Part shown: in pieces, positions 48,296 to 56,651 of the stretch
Layout of the letters: each line of letters begins with the position of its first letter
Numbering within the stretch: position 1 is the stretch's first letter
DNA from: Variovorax sp. Root411
Lineage (GTDB): Bacteria > Pseudomonadota > Gammaproteobacteria > Burkholderiales > Burkholderiaceae_C
Length of the DNA: 64,000 nucleotides
Direction: 5' to 3'
Assembly: GCF_001425205.1 (NCBI RefSeq)
Contig: NZ_LMDW01000016.1
Span: 558,001-622,000 of the forward strand
Notes under the pieces: generated by a model
The model's input: only the letters and a program-made list of their open reading frames with translations
Databases searched by the model: none
Told to the model about the DNA's origin: nothing
Translations under genes and position numbers: made by a program

Positions 48296-49303
48296 ATGAA
48301 CATTGTGATCCTCGACGATTACCAGGACGCCGTGCGCAAACTGCGCTGTGCTGCCAAGCTGGACGCGTACGCGGCCAAGGTCTATACCAATACGGTGAAG
48401 GGCATCGGGCAGCTTTCGGTTCGCCTCAAGGATGCCGACGTGATCGTTCTGATCCGCGAGCGCACCCAGATTTCGCGCCAGTTGATCGAAAAACTGCCGA
48501 AGCTCAAGCTCATCTCGCAGACGGGACGTGTCGCCGGGCACATCGACGTTGCTGCCTGCACGGAACGTGGCGTAGCGGTCGCGGAGGGCTCGGGCTCGCC
48601 GCAGGCGCCTGCCGAGCTCACATGGGCGCTCATCATGGCCGCCATGCGCCGGCTGCCGCAGTACATCAGCAACCTCAAGCACGGCGCGTGGCAGCAGTCG
48701 GGGCTCAAGTCGGCATCGATGCCGCCCAACTTCGGGATCGGCTCGGTGCTCAAGGGCAAGACGCTGTGCATCTGGGGTTATGGCCGCATCGGCCAGCTGG
48801 TCGCACGCTATGGGCAGGCTTTCGGGATGCAGGTCGTGATCTGGGGCCGTGAAGCCAGTTGCGCCAAGGCCCGTTCCGACGGCTTCCAGGTCGCACAGAA
48901 TCGCCACGAGTTCTTTGCCGCGGCCGACGTGCTGTCGGTGCATCTGCGGCTCAACGAAGAGACCAACGGCCTCATCACGCTGGAAGACCTCTCGCGCATG
49001 AAGCCGACGGCGCTGTTCGTCAACACCTCGCGCGCCGAACTGCTCGAAGCCGACGCCCTGCTCGCTGCGCTCAACCGCGGCCGCCCCGGGCTGGCCGCCG
49101 TCGACGTGTTCGAGAGCGAGCCGCCGCTGCAGGGCCACGCACTGCTGCGCCTCGAGAACTGCATCTGTACGCCACACATCGGCTATGTCGAGCAGGAGAG
49201 TTACGAGAGCTACTTCGGCCAGGCGTTCGACAACGTCGTGAGCTACATCAACGGCAATCCGACGAACATCGTGAATCCCGGCGCGCTGCAGGTTCGCCGG
49301 TGA
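48296..49303 (+). CDS. D-2-hydroxyacid dehydrogenase family protein
   Basis: NAD-dependent dehydrogenase of 335 residues starting MNIVILDDYQDAVRKL. Rossmann motif IWGYGRIGQLVARYGQ (about 165-180), the catalytic Arg in VNTSRAELLE, Glu in DVFESEPPL and His in CTPHIGYVEQESYE, which is the R-E-H triad of the family. Substrate not predictable (phosphoglycerate dehydrogenase-like branch). An MFS gene follows with a 4-bp overlap. Confidence 0.9.
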   Translation: MNIVILDDYQDAVRKLRCAAKLDAYAAKVYTNTVKGIGQLSVRLKDADVIVLIRERTQISRQLIEKLPKLKLISQTGRVAGHIDVAACTERGVAVAEGSGSPQAPAELTWALIMAAMRRLPQYISNLKHGAWQQSGLKSASMPPNFGIGSVLKGKTLCIWGYGRIGQLVARYGQAFGMQVVIWGREASCAKARSDGFQVAQNRHEFFAAADVLSVHLRLNEETNGLITLEDLSRMKPTALFVNTSRAELLEADALLAALNRGRPGLAAVDVFESEPPLQGHALLRLENCICTPHIGYVEQESYESYFGQAFDNVVSYINGNPTNIVNPGALQVRR

Positions 49304-50457
49304 GCCGGCCGGCGCCCCAGGGTGCGCTCTGGGCGCTGCTCGCCGGCAATTTCGTGATCGGCACGGGCGTGATGGTGGTGCCCGGCACGCTCAACGAAAT
49401 CAGCACATCGCTCTCGGTCACGGCCGCCAGCGCCGGGCAACTGATCACGGCAGCCGCGGCGGTGATGTGCATCGGCGCACCGCTGCTGGCCGCGGCGGTC
49501 GCGGGCTGGGACCGCCGCCAGTTGCTGGCGCTCAGCCTGCTATGGTACGCCGCGGGCCACATCCTCTGCGCGCTGATGCCGAGCTTCGGCGCCCTGCTGC
49601 CGGTGCGCATGCTCACGGTGGTCGCTCCAGCCATCTTCACGCCCCAGGCCGCGGCCTGCGCCGGCATGCTGGTGCCGCCGGAGCAGCGCGGACGCGCCGT
49701 CACCTTCGTCTTCCTGGGCTGGTCGATGGCCTCGGTGCTGGGGCTGCCCATCGGCGCGCTGATCGGCGGCCACCTGGGCTGGCGCATGGCCTTCCTGGCC
49801 ATTGCGGCGCTCAGTGTCGCGAGCGCGACAGCGGTCTGGCTCACTTTGCCGAACGGCATCCGCCCCGCCGCGCTGACCGCCGAAGCATGGTCGCGCGTGC
49901 TACGCAGCCCCGTGCTGATGGGCATCGTTTCGGTCACGGCGCTGCAGGGGGCCGGCCAGTTCGTGCTGTTCAGTTATTTCGGCCCGGTCCTCAAGCAGGG
50001 CTTCGGCGCGGACGCCACCACGCTGAGCGTGATGTGGGCGCTGTTCGGCGCCTGCGGACTGGTCGGCAACATGGTGGTCAGCCGCTTCATCGACCGCGTG
50101 GGCGCCGGCCGCATGGTGCTGATCACGACCGTGCTGATCGCGTCGAGCCTGCTGTTGTGGCCGCTGGCCTCCACGCTCGCCTGGTTGGCTGTCGTGCTCG
50201 TTCCGTGGGGGTTGGGCTGCTTCTCCGCCAACTCGGCCCAGCAGGCCCGCCTGGTGGGCCTTGCGCCGACCCTCGCGCCGGGCTCCGTGGCGCTCAACAG
50301 CTCCGGCATCTATACCGGGCAGGCCGTGGGCGCCGCGCTCGGCGGCTGGCTGCTTGCCAATGACGCCGGGGCATGGATGAGCTGGGTCGGTTTCGGCCTG
50401 CTGCTGGTCGCGATCTCGCTCAGCGTGGCCATCGACCGCCGTCGCCGCGCGGCCTGA
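49300..50457 (+). CDS. MFS transporter
   Basis: Permease of 385 residues from GTG 49300, overlapping the dehydrogenase stop (GTGA). Twelve predicted TM helices with the loop 2-3 motif GWDRRQLLALSLLWYAAGH (D-R-R type) and PEQRGRAVTFVFLGWSMAS. It resembles the AraJ/DHA1 efflux branch. Substrate unknown; coupling to the dehydrogenase suggests export or import of a hydroxy acid, inference only. Confidence 0.9.
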   Translation: MSRPAPQGALWALLAGNFVIGTGVMVVPGTLNEISTSLSVTAASAGQLITAAAAVMCIGAPLLAAAVAGWDRRQLLALSLLWYAAGHILCALMPSFGALLPVRMLTVVAPAIFTPQAAACAGMLVPPEQRGRAVTFVFLGWSMASVLGLPIGALIGGHLGWRMAFLAIAALSVASATAVWLTLPNGIRPAALTAEAWSRVLRSPVLMGIVSVTALQGAGQFVLFSYFGPVLKQGFGADATTLSVMWALFGACGLVGNMVVSRFIDRVGAGRMVLITTVLIASSLLLWPLASTLAWLAVVLVPWGLGCFSANSAQQARLVGLAPTLAPGSVALNSSGIYTGQAVGAALGGWLLANDAGAWMSWVGFGLLLVAISLSVAIDRRRRAA

Positions 50458-50542
50458 AAACGCGCCCTCGCGTTAAACCCGTCACGCCCTGCCTGCGCGG
50501 GGCTGCAAAATCAGAGTCTTCGACAGCATCAACCTCCAGCAA

Positions 50543-52063
50543 ATGACAGTGAACTACACCCGAATCGGCGTCATCGGCGCAGGCGCCATGGGTCGCGGCA
50601 TCGCACAGATCGCCGCCCAGGCAGGCAGCGAAGTGCTGCTGCTCGACAGTTTCTCGGGCGCCGCCGAGCGCGGCCGCGAAGCGCTCGTTGCGCAATGGAA
50701 CAAGCTGCACGAGAAGAACAAGATCGACGCCGCCACGCGCGATGCCCAGATCGCCCGCGTCAAGGCGGTCGACAGCATCCAGGCCCTGGCCGGCTGCGAC
50801 CTGGTGATCGAAGCGGTCATCGAAGACCTCGAAGTCAAGCGCAAGCTGTTCCGCGAGCTCGAAGGCGCGGTGAGCGAGACCGCCACGCTGGTTACCAACA
50901 CCTCGTCGCTCTCGGTAACGGCCATCGCCGCCGGCCTCAAGCACCCGGAGCGCTTCGCGGGGTTCCACTTCTTCAACCCCGTGCCGTTGATGAAGGTGGT
51001 CGAGGTTGTCGCGGGCTTCAAGACCGCAACTGAGGTCTGCAAGCAACTGGCCGGCTACGCGGTGCAGATGGGCCACAGCGCCGTGCAGGCGCAGGACACG
51101 CCAGGCTTCATCGTCAATCACGCGGGCCGCGGCTATGGCACCGAGGCGCTGCGCATCGTCGGCGAAGGCGTGACCGACTTCGCGACCATCGACCGCATCC
51201 TCAAGGACCAGGCGGGTTTTCGCCTGGGCCCGTTCGAGCTGCTGGACCTGACGGCGCTCGACGTGTCGCATCCGGTGATGGAGTCGATCTACCGCCAGTA
51301 TTTCGAGGAGCCGCGCTTCCGCCCCAGCGTGATCACCGCGCAGCGACTGGCTGCGGGCGCGCTGGGCCGCAAGACCAACGAAGGCTTCTACCGCTACAAC
51401 GCCGGTGTGATGCAGCAGACACCCGAGGCCGCTGCGCCGGTGGTCGAGGGCACGCCTTCGGTCTGGGTGTCGCCGCGCGCAGCACGCCGCGCCGAGTTGC
51501 TGCGCCTGGTGAACACGCTGGGCGCACAGATCGACAGCGGCGCCGCGGCCGCGCCGCATTCACTGATCCTGGTGGCACCGCTGGGCTTTGACGTGACCAC
51601 GGTCGCCGCGGTCGAACGCCTGGACGCCACGCGCACCGTCGGCATCGACATGCTCATCGACGACGACGCCACCAAGCGCCGCGTGCTCGCCACCAACCCG
51701 GCGACGCGCCGCGACGTCCGCGATGCCGCACACGCCCTCTTCGCGCGCGACGGCAAGGCCGTGAGCGTGATTCGCGACAGCGGCGGCTTCGTCACGCAAC
51801 GCGTGATCGGCACCATCGTCAACATCGCCACCGACATGTGCCAGCAGCGCGTGTGCACGCCGGCCGACCTCGAGACCGCGGTGCAGCTGGGACTCGGCTA
51901 TCCGCGCGGCCCACTCGCCATGGGCAATCTCTACGGTCCGACCAACATGCTCGAAGTGCTGTTCAACCTGCAGACGGTGTACGGCGATCCGCGCTATCGC
52001 CCGAGCCCGTGGCTGCGCCGCCGCGGCGCGTTGGGCCTGAGCCTGCTGCATGAAGAAGAATAG
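50543..52063 (+). CDS. 3-hydroxyacyl-CoA dehydrogenase, two C-terminal domains (PaaH/HbdA-like)
   Basis: NAD-dependent enzyme of 506 residues oxidising 3-hydroxyacyl-CoA. Rossmann start GVIGAGAMGRGIAQIAAQAG, VIEAVIEDLEVKRKLF, catalytic TSSLSVTAIAAGLKHPERFAG with FHFFNPVPLMKVVEV (His, Asn). A first 3HCDH C-terminal domain at about 185-285, and a second at about 400-495 (RDSGGFVTQRVIGTI). Similar proteins act in phenylacetate or aromatic ring-product oxidation, but no paa genes are present. The enoyl-CoA hydratase starts six bases after its stop. Confidence 0.9.
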   Translation: MTVNYTRIGVIGAGAMGRGIAQIAAQAGSEVLLLDSFSGAAERGREALVAQWNKLHEKNKIDAATRDAQIARVKAVDSIQALAGCDLVIEAVIEDLEVKRKLFRELEGAVSETATLVTNTSSLSVTAIAAGLKHPERFAGFHFFNPVPLMKVVEVVAGFKTATEVCKQLAGYAVQMGHSAVQAQDTPGFIVNHAGRGYGTEALRIVGEGVTDFATIDRILKDQAGFRLGPFELLDLTALDVSHPVMESIYRQYFEEPRFRPSVITAQRLAAGALGRKTNEGFYRYNAGVMQQTPEAAAPVVEGTPSVWVSPRAARRAELLRLVNTLGAQIDSGAAAAPHSLILVAPLGFDVTTVAAVERLDATRTVGIDMLIDDDATKRRVLATNPATRRDVRDAAHALFARDGKAVSVIRDSGGFVTQRVIGTIVNIATDMCQQRVCTPADLETAVQLGLGYPRGPLAMGNLYGPTNMLEVLFNLQTVYGDPRYRPSPWLRRRGALGLSLLHEEE

Positions 52064-52069
52064 ACAGAC

Positions 52070-52849
52070 ATGACCGCCGAACTCAAGAGCACGAGCGAAG
52101 GCAGCACCATGGTGCTGACGATCGCCAACCCCACCCAGCGCAACGCACTGGGCCCGGAAATCTATGCGGCGGGCATCGAGGCGCTCAACGGTGCCGAGAA
52201 CAGCGCCGAGATCCGCAGTGTCGTCATCGTCGGCGAAGGTGCATGGTTCTGCGCCGGCGGCTCGCTGCAGCGGCTGCTGGCCAACCGGCAGCTCGACCGC
52301 TCGGTGCAGGCCGAGAGCATCGAGGGCCTGCACAACTGGATCGATTCGATCCGCACCTTTCCCAAGCCGGTCATCGCGGCGGTCGAAGGCGCGGCTGCCG
52401 GCGCCGGCTTCTCGCTCGCGCTGGCCTGCGACTTCGTCGTGTCGGCCCGAGACGCGGTGTTCGCGGCCTCGTACAGCAACGTGGCGCTGTCGCCCGACGG
52501 CGGGCTGAGCTGGCACCTGGGGCAGCAACTGCCGCGCCAGCTGGCGAGCGAATGGCTCATGAACGGCGAGCGCATCGGCGCACCGCGCCTGCATGCGCTC
52601 GGCCTCGTCAACGAACTCACGGAAAACGGCCAGGCACTCGCAGGTGCGCTGGCGCTGGCCGCGAAGCTCAATGCACGCGCGCCGAACTCGCTGGGCAGCA
52701 TCAAGGAACTGCTCAGCGAGGCGCGAGGCGCCACGCTTGCCTCGCAGCTCTCGCAGGAGCGCGACCACTTCGTGCGCAACCTGCACCATGCGAACGCGGG
52801 CGTCGGCATCGCCGCGTTCCTCGAGAAGAAGCCGCCGCAGTACGAGTAA
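52070..52849 (+). CDS. Enoyl-CoA hydratase/isomerase family protein
   Basis: Crotonase-fold enzyme of 259 residues. Oxyanion-hole regions VIVGEGAWFCAGGSLQRLL and VEGAAAGAGFSLALACDFVV, then YSNVALSPDGGLSWHL. The second active-site acid is replaced by the DGG type sequence, so the activity may be isomerase or hydratase; unclear. Six bases after the dehydrogenase stop, so co-transcribed. C-terminus AAFLEKKPPQYE matches the family. Confidence 0.9.
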   Translation: MTAELKSTSEGSTMVLTIANPTQRNALGPEIYAAGIEALNGAENSAEIRSVVIVGEGAWFCAGGSLQRLLANRQLDRSVQAESIEGLHNWIDSIRTFPKPVIAAVEGAAAGAGFSLALACDFVVSARDAVFAASYSNVALSPDGGLSWHLGQQLPRQLASEWLMNGERIGAPRLHALGLVNELTENGQALAGALALAAKLNARAPNSLGSIKELLSEARGATLASQLSQERDHFVRNLHHANAGVGIAAFLEKKPPQYE

Positions 52850-52910
52850 CGCCAAACGGCGTCGCTCCCGTGACACCCACCAGCATTCCAGTCGCCGAGA
52901 GGACAGACCA

Positions 52911-53630
52911 ATGGACGACCCCATTCTTACCATCGAAGAACGTGAAGCGATCAACAGTGGTCGCTGGTTTTCTTCCCTATCTCCATCGCTACGGCACGAC
53001 ATCCTCCGATGCGCCTTCGTCAAACGCTACAAGGACGGCGACCTGATCGCTGCCCGCGGCGACCCTCCCGAACACTGGATCGCCTGTGCCAAGGGCGCGG
53101 TGCGCGTGAGTTCGACGGCCGTCTCTGGCAAGCAGGTGACGCTGACCTACGTGGAGCCGGGCATCTGGTTCGGCGACGTGGCGATGTTCGACGGGGACCG
53201 GCGCACGCACGATGCCTATGCACACGGGGATACCACGATCCTCTGCGTGGCGCGGGCCGACTTCCAGAAGATCCTGGCTGCGCACGTGGAGCTGTACGAG
53301 GCGCTGATGCGGCTGCAGGCGCGCCGCATCCGCACGCTGTTCGGTCTGGTGGAAGACCTCAACACCCTGCCCCTGCGGGCACGGCTGGCCAAGCAGCTCA
53401 TTCACCTCGTGCGCAGCTACGGCGTGCCGAACCTGGAAGACGGCAACCAGATGCGCATCGGCCTGCAGCTGGCGCAAGAAGAGCTGGCGCAGCTGCTGGG
53501 CGCATCGCGCCAGCGGGTCAACCAGGAACTCAAGACCATGGAGCGCGAGGGCAGCATCCGCATCGAACAGGGCGGCCTGGTCGTGCTGGACCGCGCAGCC
53601 TTGAGGCGCATTTCCGAAGCCGAGAACTGA
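52911..53630 (+). CDS. Crp/Fnr-family transcriptional regulator
   Basis: Regulator of 239 residues from ATG 52911 with GAGAGGACA before it. Cyclic-nucleotide-binding fold at about 20-140 (RYKDGDLIAARGDPPEHW, WFGDVAMFDGDRRTHDAYA) and a C-terminal winged helix (QLAQEELAQLLGASRQRVNQEL, about 190-210). No Cys cluster of FNR type. Probably controls the surrounding acyl-CoA genes; ligand unknown. Confidence 0.9.
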   Translation: MDDPILTIEEREAINSGRWFSSLSPSLRHDILRCAFVKRYKDGDLIAARGDPPEHWIACAKGAVRVSSTAVSGKQVTLTYVEPGIWFGDVAMFDGDRRTHDAYAHGDTTILCVARADFQKILAAHVELYEALMRLQARRIRTLFGLVEDLNTLPLRARLAKQLIHLVRSYGVPNLEDGNQMRIGLQLAQEELAQLLGASRQRVNQELKTMEREGSIRIEQGGLVVLDRAALRRISEAEN

Positions 53631-53646
53631 TAAGCCAGACGCAGAC

Positions 53647-54753
53647 ATGAGCCAGGACTTCTCCAACTTCATCGGCACCCGTGCCGTCTCGCAACAGCAC
53701 GCTTTCGACGTCGACGCGCTCGCGGCCTGGCTCGAGAAGAACCTCGAGGGGTTCAAGGGTCCGCTCGCGGTCGAGATGTTCAAGGGCGGGCAGTCGAACC
53801 CGACCTACAAGCTCGTCACGCCGTCGCAAAGCTATGTGATGCGCGCCAAGCCGGGCCCGGTCGCCAAGCTGCTGCCCTCGGCTCACGCGGTGGAGCGCGA
53901 GTTCAAGATGATGAGCGGCCTGGCCGGCACCGATGTGCCCGTGCCGCGCATGTACTGCCTGTGCGAAGACGAAGCCATCATCGGCCGCGCCTTCTACGTC
54001 ATGGAGTTCATGCAGGGCCGCGTGCTGTGGGACCAGTCTCTGCCCGGCTTCAGCAATGCCGAACGCGCGGCCCACTACGACGAGATGAACCGCGTCATCG
54101 CGGCGCTGCACACGGTCGACTTCGCCGCCCGCGGCCTGGCCGACTACGGCAAGCCCGGCAACTACTTCGACCGCCAGATCGGCCGCTGGAGCAAGCAGTA
54201 CAAGGCCTCGGCCGACGGCGCCGGCGAACTCTCGCAGCCCATCGAGGCCATGGAGCGCCTGATCGACTGGCTGCCTGCCCACATGCCGGCGAGCGCACGC
54301 GACGAAAGCAAGGTCTCGGTCGTGCATGGCGACTACCGCCTCGACAACGTGATGTTCCACGCCACCGAGCCGCGGATCATCGCGGTGCTCGACTGGGAAC
54401 TCTCCACGTTGGGCCACCCGCTGGCGGACTTCAGCTACCACTGCATGTCGTGGCACATGCCGCCCACCACGGGCCGCGGCATCGGCGGTGTTGACGTCGC
54501 GGCGCTGGGCATCCCCACCGAGAGCGAATACATCCGCCGTTATTGCGAGCGCACGCGCATCAGTACGCCCGAAGCGCTGGCGCCCGACTGGAATTTCTAC
54601 CAGGCCTACAACCTGTTCCGCATGGCCGCGATCCTGCAAGGCATTGCCAAGCGGGTCGAGGCCGGCACCGCGTCGAGCGAGCAAGCCGTGGCCTCGGCCC
54701 GCGGCGCCCGCCCCATGGCCGAAATGGCCTGGCAGTTTGCCCAAAAGGCATAA
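53647..54753 (+). CDS. Phosphotransferase (APH family) protein, ACAD10/11-like
   Basis: Protein of 368 residues with an aminoglycoside phosphotransferase-like kinase fold: N-lobe FKGGQSNPTYKL and VMRAKPGPVAKLL, catalytic VVHGDYRLDNVMF and metal-binding VLDWELSTLGHPLADFSYH. Such proteins are encoded next to, or fused with, acyl-CoA dehydrogenases (ACAD10/11); here the dehydrogenase gene follows 27 bp later. In the ACAD11 pathway the kinase phosphorylates 4-hydroxyacyl-CoA. Same function is inferred. Confidence 0.9.
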   Translation: MSQDFSNFIGTRAVSQQHAFDVDALAAWLEKNLEGFKGPLAVEMFKGGQSNPTYKLVTPSQSYVMRAKPGPVAKLLPSAHAVEREFKMMSGLAGTDVPVPRMYCLCEDEAIIGRAFYVMEFMQGRVLWDQSLPGFSNAERAAHYDEMNRVIAALHTVDFAARGLADYGKPGNYFDRQIGRWSKQYKASADGAGELSQPIEAMERLIDWLPAHMPASARDESKVSVVHGDYRLDNVMFHATEPRIIAVLDWELSTLGHPLADFSYHCMSWHMPPTTGRGIGGVDVAALGIPTESEYIRRYCERTRISTPEALAPDWNFYQAYNLFRMAAILQGIAKRVEAGTASSEQAVASARGARPMAEMAWQFAQKA

Positions 54754-54780
54754 GCCGCCCCACCCCACCAGGAGACGAAG

Positions 54781-56055
54781 ATGGATTTCGAATACTCGGC
54801 CAAGACCAAAGACCTGCAGAAACGCGTCCAGGCGTTCATGGACGACCACATCTATCCGGCCGAAGCCGAGTACCACGCCGAACTGGCCGCCAACACGGTC
54901 GCCGGCAAGCGCTGGTCGGCCCTCAAGACCGTCGAGAAGCTCAAGGAAAAAGCCAAGGCCCAGGGCCTGTGGAACCTGTTCCTGCCGGTCGACAGCGCCG
55001 CCGCCTCGGGCTACGAGGGCGCGGGCCTGACCAACCAGGAATACGCCCCGCTGGCCGAGATCATGGGTGCGGTGCCATGGGCGAGCGAAGCCTTCAACTG
55101 CTCGGCGCCCGACACCGGCAACATGGAGACCATCGCGCGCTACGGCTCGGAAGAAATCAAGTCGCGCTGGCTCAAGCCGCTGCTCGAAGGCCAGATCCGC
55201 TCGGCCTTCGCGATGACCGAACCCGAAGTGGCCTCTAGCGATGCCACCAACATCGCCACGCGCATCGAACGCCAGGGCGACGAATACGTGATCAACGGCC
55301 ACAAATGGTGGATTTCGGGTGCGGCCGACCCACGCTGCGCGGTCTTCATCACCATGGGCAAGAGCGACCCCGATGCGCCGCGCCACTCGCAGCAGAGCAT
55401 GGTCATCGTGCCGGCCGACGCCAAGGGCATCCGCATCGTGCGCCCGCTGAACGTGATGGGCTACGACGATGCGCCGCACGGCCACGTCGAGATGTACTTC
55501 GAGAACGTGCGCGTGCCTGTCAACAACATCCTGCTGGGCGAAGGCCGCGGCTTCGAAATCGCCCAGGGCCGCCTCGGCCCGGGACGCATCCACCACTGCA
55601 TGCGCCTGATCGGCCTGGCCGAGCGCGCGCTCGAGCTGATGTGCAAGCGCGCCTCGTCGCGCGTGGCCTTCGGCAAGACCGTGGCCTCGCAGACCGTGAC
55701 GCAGGAACGCATCGCCGAAGCCCGCTGCAAGATCGACATGGCTCGCCTGCTCACGCTGAAGGCCGCCTGGCTGATGGACGTGGCCGGCAACAAGGTCGCC
55801 AAGAACGAGATCGCCATGATCAAGGTGGTGGCACCGTCGATGGCCTGCCAGGTGATCGACTGGGCCATGCAGGTCCACGGCGGCGGCGGCATGTGCGACG
55901 ACTTCCCGTTGGCAGCAGCCTATGCCGGCGCGCGCACGCTGCGCTTTGCGGACGGTCCGGACGAAGTGCACCGCAACGCGATCGCCAAGTGGGAGCTGGG
56001 CAAGTACGCCCCGAACAAGGCCGGCGATGCCGAAATGCCGGTAACGCGCTTCTGA
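54781..56055 (+). CDS. Acyl-CoA dehydrogenase, ACAD10/11-like
   Basis: Flavoprotein of 424 residues. Start MDFEYSAKTKDLQKRVQAFMDDHIYP, FAD and substrate segments SAFAMTEPEVASSDATNIAT, WWISGAADPRCAVFITMGKS, RLGPGRIHHCMRLIGLAERAL and MQVHGGGGMCDDFPLA. Partner of the phosphotransferase: a phosphorylated acyl-CoA would be eliminated to an enoyl-CoA, then handled by the hydratase and dehydrogenase upstream. GGAGACGAAG precedes ATG. Confidence 0.92.
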   Translation: MDFEYSAKTKDLQKRVQAFMDDHIYPAEAEYHAELAANTVAGKRWSALKTVEKLKEKAKAQGLWNLFLPVDSAAASGYEGAGLTNQEYAPLAEIMGAVPWASEAFNCSAPDTGNMETIARYGSEEIKSRWLKPLLEGQIRSAFAMTEPEVASSDATNIATRIERQGDEYVINGHKWWISGAADPRCAVFITMGKSDPDAPRHSQQSMVIVPADAKGIRIVRPLNVMGYDDAPHGHVEMYFENVRVPVNNILLGEGRGFEIAQGRLGPGRIHHCMRLIGLAERALELMCKRASSRVAFGKTVASQTVTQERIAEARCKIDMARLLTLKAAWLMDVAGNKVAKNEIAMIKVVAPSMACQVIDWAMQVHGGGGMCDDFPLAAAYAGARTLRFADGPDEVHRNAIAKWELGKYAPNKAGDAEMPVTRF

Positions 56056-56060
56056 TCTGA

Positions 56061-56137
56061 CTTGCCTCCTCTCCCCGCGGGGAAAGGGTTGGGATGAGGG
56101 CCGACGGCGATCAACACGCCTCGGCCCTCTTTCCTTT
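56061..56137 (+). terminator. Terminator-like hairpin region after the acyl-CoA dehydrogenase (GC-rich repeat copy 5)
   Basis: A first palindrome TCCCCGCGGGGA (56072-56083) resembles the outer arms of the other GC-rich elements. A second hairpin, GAGGGCCGA / TCGGCCCTC (56096-56129), is followed by TTTCCTTTC, as in a terminator for the plus strand. It lies between convergent genes. Confidence 0.6.
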
Positions 56138-56637
56138 CAGAGCTTCTTCTGCAGGAAGACGGCGCTGCCGAACGCCGGATCGAGCTGATAGCTCACGAAC
56201 CCGTCGCGCTCATAGGCGCGCAGCGCAGGCGCGTTGCCCGATAGCACTTCGAGCGTGAGCTTGCAGGCGCCGCGCCTGCGCGCCTCCTGCTCCACCTGAG
56301 CGAACATCTTCTGTGCCACGCGCTGCCCTCGATGGCTGGGCAGCACGACCACATCGTGCACGTTCACCAGCGGCTTGCAGGCAAAGGTCGAGAAGCCTTC
56401 GATGCAGTTGATGAGGCCCACAGGCTGTTCACCGTCGTAGGCAAGCACACTGAAGGCCTGCGGCCGCGCTGCCAGCGCCGCCGGCAAGGCTTCGCGTACG
56501 GCCGCGTCGAGCGGCGTGCCGCCGCCGGCCGGGTCGCGGGCATAGCTGTCGAGCAGGGACACGACAGCCCCGGCGTGCGCGGGATTGCGGTAGTCGGCGA
56601 TCAGCGTACCGATCGCGGATTCATCGGGCGTCGGCAT
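56137..56637 (-). CDS. GNAT-family N-acetyltransferase
   Basis: Protein of 166 residues with the acetyl-CoA loop VVVLPSHRGQRVAQKMFAQV (about 95-115) and the later GACKLTLEVLSGNAPALRAYERDGF. The substrate cannot be told. Its ATG is 14 bp downstream (minus strand) of the glmM stop (56652), so it may be last in the glmM transcript. Length is typical of the family. Confidence 0.88.
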   Translation of the reverse strand: MPTPDESAIGTLIADYRNPAHAGAVVSLLDSYARDPAGGGTPLDAAVREALPAALAARPQAFSVLAYDGEQPVGLINCIEGFSTFACKPLVNVHDVVVLPSHRGQRVAQKMFAQVEQEARRRGACKLTLEVLSGNAPALRAYERDGFVSYQLDPAFGSAVFLQKKL

Positions 56638-56651
56638 GCGATGCGCGCCGA

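Noticed and set aside
53530..55971. 813-codon minus-strand frame
   Set aside because: Opposite the phosphotransferase and acyl-CoA dehydrogenase genes; only a codon-bias artefact.
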